This document shows, one piece after another, positions 10,101 to 14,599 of a stretch of 17,459 nt of DNA. Every line of letters begins with the position of its first letter. The first letter of the stretch is position 1. This DNA is from JAGTVG01 sp964389805. GTDB taxonomy: Bacteria; Bacteroidota; Bacteroidia; Cytophagales; Cyclobacteriaceae. Location: the NCBI GenBank assembly GCA_964389805.1, contig CAYMFU010000124.1, forward strand, positions 1 through 17,459, written 5' to 3'. The position numbers and the translations under genes were made by a program. Below the pieces are notes generated by a model that was not told the origin of the DNA, made no database searches, and worked only from the letters and a program-made list of their open reading frames with translations.

Positions 10101-10444
10101 GTCACCACAACCTCTTGCAAGGCTGTCACATCTGCTTCCATCACAATATCAATCACCGATTGGCTCCCAACCGTAATTGACTGTGTCTCATAGCCCACAG
10201 ATGAAAATATCAACACTGCGTCTGAACCTGGTACCGTGAGTTTATATGCTCCATCAAGGTCAGAAATCGTACCTACGGTCGTTCCCTGTATGAATATATT
10301 CACTCCTGGTAGCCCGCCGGTGCCGTCATCGGCGGTCACCGTTCCAGACACTGTTTTCTCCTGGGCAAACATTACCCCTGCAGAAAACATCATCGTTAGA
10401 ATAAACAGCGTAAAACGCTGTAGTACATTTGTAGAATTTTGCAT
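7196..10444 (-). CDS. SusC/RagA-like TonB-dependent outer-membrane transporter
   Basis: 1082 residues. The signal peptide ends at about VMFAQ (residue 28). Next come a carboxypeptidase-regulatory-like beta-sandwich (about 31-105: GTVTADDGTGGLPGVNIFI, then SSVGYETQ), the conserved LQEVVVTGY stretch (109-117) that acts as the TonB-box region in SusC proteins, and a plug domain (about 118-238) with RIRGFGTVNSNEPLYVIDGV and VLKDASSASIYGARAGNGVV. The remaining 840 residues form the barrel, ending in the aromatic FGLNFGF tail recognised by the outer-membrane insertion machinery. SusC proteins import bulky ligands with energy from TonB-ExbBD and pair with the adjacent SusD lid, here 11 bp downstream. 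There is no N-terminal STN secretin-like domain, so signalling through an anti-sigma factor is not indicated, and none is encoded nearby. The length is normal for the family. Confidence 0.97.
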   Translation of the reverse strand: MQNSTNVLQRFTLFILTMMFSAGVMFAQEKTVSGTVTADDGTGGLPGVNIFIQGTTVGTISDLDGAYKLTVPGSDAVLIFSSVGYETQSITVGSQSVIDIVMEADVTALQEVVVTGYTAQTRRDITGSVASVDSELLNEIPAANFGERLQGRAAGVFVGQDNQPGGQTMIRIRGFGTVNSNEPLYVIDGVPTDDVYALNRINPANIESMQVLKDASSASIYGARAGNGVVIITTKKGKPGAPKFTFDAKYGWQKAANSLDLLNTQKLGELMYQQDLNDYANSNGGDISGFDWDGYNAQYGSDPTASNFIPDYVYPDGAFEGDVDESTYNFPTTLIARANREGTDWYDEIYGTAPIQEYNLGASGGTDKGRYFFGLGYFDQEGIVSFTNFKRFSIRGNTEFAPKDWFRVGENLEVSYTEGVNFNNNQEGNPVSNAYRMQPIVPVFDIGGNHAGTKGTNTGNASSPYAQLERAKDNVSENWRVFGNAFLEADFFEDLTFRTQIGIDYTNWYQSAYTFLNPEDSEPRSSNQLRTNMNYVLNWTWYNTLVYNHTWADKHRLNVLVGTEAIENTYRWMWGQRADYFVDDLSYRYLTAGSSSQLNDGSGSGWSMFSLFAKVNYSFNDKYLFDATIRRDGSSRFGAENRFATFPAFSVGWRISSESFMSGVSWTDDLKLRVGWGQMGNQNISPDNQYSTYRTHPWQTSYDIAGSNTSTVAGFDTGRFGNPFGQWETTTTINAGFDWTMFNNKLTINFDWYDRITSDMLYTLDLPGTQGSASAPAQNVGEMKNTGIDLNVAYNGASSSGDFTYSIGFNFSQYSNKVVSLSDNVATTLLGPSLRQQRYTRSIAGEPYMSMWGKEVIGFTDGSESYWNEDSEYVSDIYPGYYNYISQYGEGVGRFKFKDQNGDGVINDEDDTFIGNPHPDFFYGLNAAFTFKNFDLTLFFQGVQGNDLINYVARWIDFVQFQGNRSTKMYEKSWTPTLGDNAELPVLSFTDNLSYASNSYFVQDGSYFRMKNLMFGYTFPNLKGIDRLRIYFQGVNLFTVTNYEGLDPEVNIAGPGDNASLGIDQGIYPTSRQFIFGLNFGF

Positions 10445-10631
10445 GGCTTAAAAAATTAAGTTAAAACTAATTTTTGCTACAAATTAAGTTAGACATATAT
10501 ACAAAAAACCCGAATTGAAGACCTTCTTCATCCGAGACAATTCCAAAATAATTGCGATTTTTATTGAACGTTCCTTCGATAACAAAAAATTTCATTAAAG
10601 TTAAATTCCGCTTCTCAATTTCGTAAAATTC

Positions 10632-10650
10632 ATTGATTATATCAATTGAT
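10632..10650. repeat. Operator-like ATTGAT dyads in the susC leader
   Basis: ATTGAT-TAT-ATCAAT (10632-10646) is a perfect inverted repeat. It overlaps the 10-bp palindrome ATCAATTGAT (10641-10650), giving three copies of the same half-site in 19 bp. It lies about 190 bp upstream of the susC-like start codon and downstream of the candidate -7 element. A regulator-binding site is possible; chance is also possible at this base composition. Confidence 0.3.
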
Positions 10651-10738
10651 TTCACAAAAACTGTTCACATATGTAATCTTTAATACAAATTAGGAGATTA
10701 TCCCAAAAAACCAGAGTGGGCATTTCCCAATTCGGTGA

Positions 10739-10746
10739 CAAATATA
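10739..10746 (-). promoter_or_regulatory. Candidate -7 element for the susC-susD transcript
   Basis: On the minus strand the sequence reads TATATTTG, a full match to the Bacteroidota -7 consensus TAnnTTTG. A matching -33 TTTG about 19-21 bp upstream is not present; the nearest TTG-containing site is about 31 bp away. If real, it would give a 5' leader of roughly 290 nt, enough room for post-transcriptional control. Support is weak because such an 8-mer arises easily in AT-rich DNA. Confidence 0.25.
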
Positions 10747-10903
10747 TGGCTATTAAAATATTATCCTAGCATTGAGGCAATATTTTGTTGATATTTTTAA
10801 AGAATGCAGTACTTTTTCGGCAAATGTTAAATGTAACAGCTTGATATTCAGTTGTTTACAATTATATCAATTTTTTCATATAATTTAGTACTTTCCCGGG
10901 AAT

Positions 10904-11521
10904 TCAATACCGGATTTTCCTTTTTTTCCCGCTTTTATTATACCTGTACCAATCCCTCACTTTTTCTCCTGATTTATATTGGCCTGAATACTCTAATTTA
11001 CCCATATTATCATAAAACATCCACAGGCCATCCTCTGCGCCATCCTTAAATTCACCTTCCTGTATTTTTATACCCTGATCGTTATAAAACGTCCAGGTAC
11101 CTTGAGGCAGACCTGACTGGTATGTACCTTCACGCTTCAATTTACCATTGTCGTAATAAAAGACCCAAGCCCCTTCATACATCCCCTCTTTATATTTACC
11201 CATCTTCTCGACATTCCCGTTAGAGTAAAAATATTTAGCCGAATCTGTCAATAATCCATCAGCCCAAAATTCTTTTCCTATTACATTCTCCAATGTATCG
11301 TAGTACACAACTTCACCTTCCAGCAAATCATTAAGATAATGCTCAATCGCACTCTTCTTCCCACTGGGGTAATAATGAACCCATTCCCCCTGTCTGAGGT
11401 CGTTTTCAATCCTTCCCTCCGACTTCAATGTCCCACTCCCGTAAAACAGTTTTACAGGTTGTGCATTCACTGAAGAAATGATCATTATACAATATATATT
11501 TAGAAGCAGGCGAATACTCAT
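10904..11521 (-). CDS. Exported MORN_2-repeat protein (YwqK-like)
   Basis: 205 residues. An N-terminal signal peptide (MSIRLLLNIYCIMIISSVNA) with likely cleavage before Gln21 directs it across the inner membrane. From residue 24 to near the end it consists of MORN_2-type repeats of about 23 residues, built on the pattern YYxxGKLKxEGxYKxGxxxGxW; clear copies include YYPSGKK (about 50), YYDNGKLKREGTYQSG and YDNMGKLEYSGQYKSG, each followed by a W-F/Y-Y strand. Such repeats make an elongated beta-meander sheet and are usually structural or protein-contact modules. Databases often name this family 'toxin-antitoxin system YwqK antitoxin', but no toxin gene is adjacent here and an exported protein is a poor fit for an antitoxin. 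It lies on the same strand as the susC-like gene but 459 bp before it, and is divergent from the 72-residue gene. Its function is unknown. Confidence 0.88.
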   Translation of the reverse strand: MSIRLLLNIYCIMIISSVNAQPVKLFYGSGTLKSEGRIENDLRQGEWVHYYPSGKKSAIEHYLNDLLEGEVVYYDTLENVIGKEFWADGLLTDSAKYFYSNGNVEKMGKYKEGMYEGAWVFYYDNGKLKREGTYQSGLPQGTWTFYNDQGIKIQEGEFKDGAEDGLWMFYDNMGKLEYSGQYKSGEKVRDWYRYNKSGKKRKIRY

Positions 11522-11627
11522 TTTTCAGGTTAAGCTAAATTTTATTTAATATTATTATGAAAATTGATTTAAAACCATTTATTTACGGTATAACTTTTCC
11601 CTTAATTAATATAATTATTTAAATAAT

Positions 11628-11846
11628 TTGGAAATCAACAAGTTACATAGCTTTCTTTTATCTTTCAAATTAAGTGGAAAGGTGCAAGTACATACTATTG
11701 AGGCGATTAACTTAAGACACGCAAAAGAAAAGATTCTTTTCAGCTATGATGAGGCGACAGATATTCGGGATTGGACCCATGAAAAAAAGAATGATCTGCA
11801 GAAATATATACTTAAGAATAAGGTAATGGTAAACACCGAAGATTAG
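11628..11846 (+). CDS. Small protein of unknown function, 72 aa, TTG start
   Basis: The reading frame runs from TTG at 11628 to TAG at 11844-11846. No in-frame ATG precedes it; an in-frame TAA lies at 11607-11609. The only later ATG is seven codons from the end, so TTG is the likely start, or an internal GTG near 11682 in a truncated gene. The product is charged, lysine-rich and soluble, with a probable beta strand (KVQVHTIEA) followed by a helix (NLRHAKEKILFS) and a C-terminal helix (EKKNDLQKYILK). I do not recognise the family. It is divergent from the MORN_2-repeat gene and convergent with the B3/B4 gene, so it stands as a single-gene unit. The composition looks coding, but the missing ATG leaves open a decayed or mis-called gene. 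Confidence 0.5.
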   Translation: MEINKLHSFLLSFKLSGKVQVHTIEAINLRHAKEKILFSYDEATDIRDWTHEKKNDLQKYILKNKVMVNTED

Positions 11847-11955
11847 TTTATCTTACTGTTAATTAAGTTTAGTTTGTGATGAAGACCAGCTATTAGATCC
11901 CTATTACTATGGCATTGTTTGTCCCGTTGCTTTAAAATGTGCCAGATAAGCTATT

Positions 11956-12615
11956 TCAATAAATACTGGTTTCTATTTCCTTTCCACCACAATATTCCTG
12001 ATACATTTTTTTCGTATCAAACAAGGCACCTTCAAGTTTCTCTGAGCCTGAAAAATCAAAAAACACCATTAGATAAACCATAGTCTCATCACTAACCATG
12101 GTTCGTAAGGAATCGCTGGTAGGGGATCCAAACGCCCCTATTGAATCCCTTAATACAGGCAGGTGCTCAATATTCAGCATTCCCCGCCCGATGGCATTAT
12201 AGAGTTCATCCAATTTTCCAATACCCAACACAATCTTTCCGTTAATCTTTTGGAGATCGTATCCGCCAATAGAAAATCCGTGTTTTAAGGAAATCACATT
12301 TAAGGTATCCACAATATTATTTACCTGGTACAGCCCTTTTCCCTGGACCACCCTGCGTGTAAGGGCTTCGGCTGAGGGACGGTATCGGGACGGATCTTTT
12401 CCCAACTGTCGGTATGCTGTTTTTGTTTCTGCTATAATATTGATCTTACTTACTTCCTCTATTAGCAAGTGGCTCTTTATATGATTGCATGTTTCATCAA
12501 TGAGGGCTAATAATTCCTGAGTAGAAGGTAAAACCTTCACCACAGCCTTTATACATCCCAGTCGAATTTCAGGAAGCGATTTTTTGATCTTATCGGAAAT
12601 TAAAACTTTAAACAT
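11956..12615 (-). CDS. Free-standing B3/B4 domain protein (PheRS beta-subunit-related)
   Basis: 219 residues, no signal peptide, cytoplasmic. It matches the B3/B4 domain that occurs inside phenylalanyl-tRNA synthetase beta and, as here, alone (COG3382-type). Visible blocks are the AYRQLGKDPSRYRPSAEALTRR stretch (about 67-88), VNNIVDTLNVISLKHGFSIGGYD (98-120), and FGSPTSDSLRTMV (162-174), which lies where the family has its active or binding pocket. In PheRS the B3/B4 module carries the editing site that hydrolyses mischarged Tyr-tRNA; whether free-standing members act on tRNA or on free metabolites is unsettled. The length is normal for the stand-alone family and the frame is intact. It is convergent with the 72-residue gene and divergent from the 112-residue gene, with a shared 132-bp AT-rich upstream region. 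Confidence 0.88.
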   Translation of the reverse strand: MFKVLISDKIKKSLPEIRLGCIKAVVKVLPSTQELLALIDETCNHIKSHLLIEEVSKINIIAETKTAYRQLGKDPSRYRPSAEALTRRVVQGKGLYQVNNIVDTLNVISLKHGFSIGGYDLQKINGKIVLGIGKLDELYNAIGRGMLNIEHLPVLRDSIGAFGSPTSDSLRTMVSDETMVYLMVFFDFSGSEKLEGALFDTKKMYQEYCGGKEIETSIY

Positions 12616-12678
12616 TTTGGCCTTTATTAATTATCCAGAATCGAATTTACATAATATGCTAAATTTTTATAAAAAACA

Positions 12679-12709
12679 TTTGTCAATATTTTTATTAATG
12701 TTAATTTTA
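12679..12709 (+). promoter_or_regulatory. Candidate Bacteroidota promoter for the 112-aa gene
   Basis: TTTG at 12679-12682 is followed after 19 bp by TAATTTTA at 12702-12709. This matches the -33 TTTG / -7 TAnnTTTG arrangement of Bacteroidota primary-sigma promoters, with one mismatch at the last base of the -7 element and the expected spacer. It would place the transcript start near 12715 and give a leader of about 30 nt before ATG at 12748. Confidence 0.5.
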
Positions 12710-12735
12710 TTAGTATATTTACTAACTTTATTAGT
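12706..12735. repeat. Alternating TTAGTA/TACTAA operator-like repeats
   Basis: TTAGTA (12710-12715), TACTAA (12720-12725) and TTAGT (12731-12735) alternate in orientation, forming two overlapping inverted repeats with 4-5 bp spacers. The 9-mer TTTATTAGT also recurs as a direct repeat at 12706 and 12727, exactly 21 bp apart (two helical turns). The cluster overlaps the predicted transcript start of the 112-aa gene, the usual place for a repressor site. Confidence 0.4.
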
Positions 12736-12747
12736 TTTTAAAATAAT

Positions 12748-13086
12748 ATGAAACCCTCAAAACAAATTGGCGATATCCACCTGGTAGACAAAATGTCAAA
12801 AGAACAGGTCCAGGACTATTGGCTGGAATTAAAAGAATCCCGGTATGAGAGTTATTTTTTTAGAGAAATGTATGAACACGTTCTAAAGATGAATCCTAAC
12901 CTGGTGCTTCCTTCAGAAGAGGAAATAAACAATATTGAAAAGGATGCAATGAATGTATCCTTGTGGGAGGAAAACTGGGACCAACTGAATAAGGAAAGGA
13001 TCCTTCGCGGTGGTGTGGACTACACCATATTCAGAGATAAGCCTATGTGGGTTGATCCTGAATACCAGATCTCAAATAATACATAG
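12748..13086 (+). CDS. Protein of unknown function, 112 aa
   Basis: ATG at 12748 opens a clean 112-codon frame ending at TAG 13084-13086. The product is soluble, acidic and rich in aromatic residues, with no signal peptide or membrane segment. A helix-forming N-terminal half (KEQVQDYWLELKESRYESYF, then REMYEHVLKMNPNL) is followed by an acidic helix (PSEEEINNIEKDAMNVSLWE) and a C-terminal part with tryptophans and prolines (FRDKPMWVDPEY). I do not recognise the family. A plausible promoter and operator-like repeats lie directly upstream, which supports a real, regulated gene. It is divergent from the B3/B4 gene and convergent with the metallophosphoesterase gene, so it is probably monocistronic. 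Confidence 0.75.
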   Translation: MKPSKQIGDIHLVDKMSKEQVQDYWLELKESRYESYFFREMYEHVLKMNPNLVLPSEEEINNIEKDAMNVSLWEENWDQLNKERILRGGVDYTIFRDKPMWVDPEYQISNNT

Positions 13087-13219
13087 ATTTTCGATGTTTC
13101 AAGAATAATCTGCTTGAAATCTATAAAAAAATGAACAAAATAGAAGGCATATAACAGGAAGCAATGGGATAATAAAAGATAATCCCAAAGCGGCTGTTCA
13201 AAATATTGAAAGGATTTAT
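13087..13219. other. Convergent gap with two weak hairpins
   Basis: This gap lies between the ends of the 112-aa gene (plus) and the metallophosphoesterase gene (minus). TTTCAAG/CTTGAAA (13097-13103 with 13113-13119) makes a 7-bp stem with a 9-nt loop, and GGGAT/ATCCC (13166-13170 with 13182-13186) a 5-bp stem. Neither is followed by a T-run in either direction, so neither is called a terminator. Confidence 0.4.
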
Positions 13220-14473
13220 TTAGGACTTCCGCAACTCAAGAACTGTGATCTCTGGCAAAATGCCAATCCTGCCTGGATACCCTATGTACCCGTAACCCCT
13301 GTTAACATACAGGTATTGTCTATCTTCCTGGTACAAACCTGCCCATTGTTTATACATCCATTGTGAGGGGCTCCATTTAACACCACCTGCCTCAATACCA
13401 AATTGAAATCCGTGGGTATGGCCCGCCAGCATCAAATCAATATCTGGATATTCCGGGCGTATCATGGCATCCCAATGGCTGGGATCATGAGATAACAGGA
13501 TCTTGACAGGTGCATCCTCAGTACCCGGATAGGCCAGGTCCATCTTTCCATACTTTGGGAACCTGCCTGTTCCCCAATTTTCAACACCGATAACCGCTAT
13601 CCGCTCTCCATCTACCTCCAGAAAACGATGCTCATTCATCAGAAGATCCCAACCCAGCAACTTATGTGCTTCGATCAGATCTTCGAAGTTCTGATCTTTT
13701 GCATCCTTCGAAGGCCATTTTATCCGGTAATTCCCATAATCGTGATTTCCTGTTGTTGAATAAACTCCCAAAGGCGCTTTGACCTTCTCAAAAACCTCAA
13801 TATAATCTTCCACCTCCCTGGTTTCATCATTTACAAGGTCACCCGTAAAGAATACGACATCAGGTTTCTCCGCCAAGATCATCTCTACTCCGCCCTTAAC
13901 GGCCGTTTTACTATAAAAACTTCCGGAATGTATATCAGAGATCTGTATGATCTTTAAACCGTCGAAAGAGGAAGGGAGATCAGGAAAATTGATTTTTTTT
14001 CTTCGGATCCTATAATCATGGGCACCAGAAACAATACCAAAGGTCATAGCTACCATGGGTATGGCTCCCGCTATAACAGCAGATCTTGCCAGAAACTGTG
14101 ACCGGCTTAGCTTTGAAGACTCTGAGCTGTCTATTACTTTCTTCCTGGTAAATACCCTGAATAAGCTTCTTCCAACACGGATCAAATCATCTATAAACAG
14201 GAAAACGACGGAAAAGAGTTTGGCAAAGTATATAATCGCGGCGCCTACTATCATAAAATACCTGAACTTTTGCGGGAAAGTATTTGGTGGTAAAAGATTA
14301 TAGGATAAGAAAGCCAGAAATACAATCGCAGTTAAACCCCAGTAAACAAGATATGTTGTCTTTTTCCTGGATAACGGCTTGCCTTTCGCCATAACCCGAA
14401 ATGCCTGAAAAACGTACAGGTCAATCATCAAAAGTATCAATCCGAAAATTGGTATGACTAATAATTTATTCAT
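13220..14473 (-). CDS. Membrane-anchored metallophosphoesterase (YkuE/YaeI-like)
   Basis: 417 residues. The N-terminal part has three hydrophobic segments (about 3-25, 41-60, 71-97) and a fourth at about 130-148 just before the catalytic domain. The calcineurin-like domain (about 170-415) has all metal-binding motifs: DIH (180-182), GDLVND (211-216), GNHDYG (242-247), SHDP (328-331) and GHTHGFQ (351-357). Two metal ions and phosphoester hydrolysis follow from the family; related enzymes such as YaeI cleave UDP-2,3-diacylglucosamine-like or other lipid-linked phosphoesters, but the substrate here is not predictable. SRSQFLARSAVIAGA (123-137) resembles a twin-arginine signal with one arginine lost, consistent with anchoring rather than Tat export. 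With four membrane segments and a cytoplasmic start the catalytic domain would face the cytoplasm; with three it would face the periplasm. The gene lies 126 bp downstream of the RND permease gene on the same strand. Confidence 0.92.
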   Translation of the reverse strand: MNKLLVIPIFGLILLMIDLYVFQAFRVMAKGKPLSRKKTTYLVYWGLTAIVFLAFLSYNLLPPNTFPQKFRYFMIVGAAIIYFAKLFSVVFLFIDDLIRVGRSLFRVFTRKKVIDSSESSKLSRSQFLARSAVIAGAIPMVAMTFGIVSGAHDYRIRRKKINFPDLPSSFDGLKIIQISDIHSGSFYSKTAVKGGVEMILAEKPDVVFFTGDLVNDETREVEDYIEVFEKVKAPLGVYSTTGNHDYGNYRIKWPSKDAKDQNFEDLIEAHKLLGWDLLMNEHRFLEVDGERIAVIGVENWGTGRFPKYGKMDLAYPGTEDAPVKILLSHDPSHWDAMIRPEYPDIDLMLAGHTHGFQFGIEAGGVKWSPSQWMYKQWAGLYQEDRQYLYVNRGYGYIGYPGRIGILPEITVLELRKS

Positions 14474-14599
14474 TTGGTCAATAATTATTCAGTTGCCTGG
14501 ACTTATGCTTCTTCCCCATTCGCTTTAATTTCTCAGGAAGGCCACAGCCTGACATAACATATTACCTCTAACTGATTTTTCCTGAATATGTTCCCGGCA

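Larger units (their letters stand above)
10445..10903 (-). other. 459-bp AT-rich leader/regulatory region upstream of susC
   Basis: No convincing gene is seen between the end of the MORN_2-repeat gene and the susC-like gene. Visible elements are a -7-like TATATTTG on the minus strand (10739-10746), a cluster of ATTGAT dyads (10632-10650), and an 11-bp direct repeat AAATTAAGTTA at 10453-10463 and 10481-10491, just before the susC start. A 62-codon GTG-start frame (10655-10467) is possible but unsupported. The susC start codon has an A/T-rich leader without a Shine-Dalgarno sequence, as usual in Bacteroidota. Confidence 0.5.

Noticed and set aside
10467..10655. 62-codon minus-strand frame ending 22 bp before the susC-like start, a possible leader peptide
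   Set aside because: It starts with GTG, lies in very AT-rich DNA with a composition expected by chance (K, N, F, I-rich), and matches no family I know. It would need conservation in relatives.
10893..10902. Perfect palindrome TTCCCGGGAA just after the MORN_2-repeat gene
   Set aside because: It has no loop and no T-run follows on the minus strand, so it is not a terminator; a 10-bp palindrome alone is not evidence of a site.
10904..11521. Reading the MORN_2-repeat protein as a toxin-antitoxin component
   Set aside because: The YwqK antitoxin label is an automated family name. No toxin gene is adjacent (the neighbour is a divergent 72-aa gene) and the protein has a signal peptide.
13093..13121. 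7-bp hairpin between convergent genes as a bidirectional terminator
   Set aside because: The A/T runs are on the wrong side for both transcripts, so the canonical intrinsic-terminator pattern is missing.
14533..14552. TCAGG/CCTGA hairpin in the gap between the RND permease and phosphoesterase genes
   Set aside because: Only a 5-bp stem with a 10-nt loop and no T-run on the minus strand; too weak to call a terminator.
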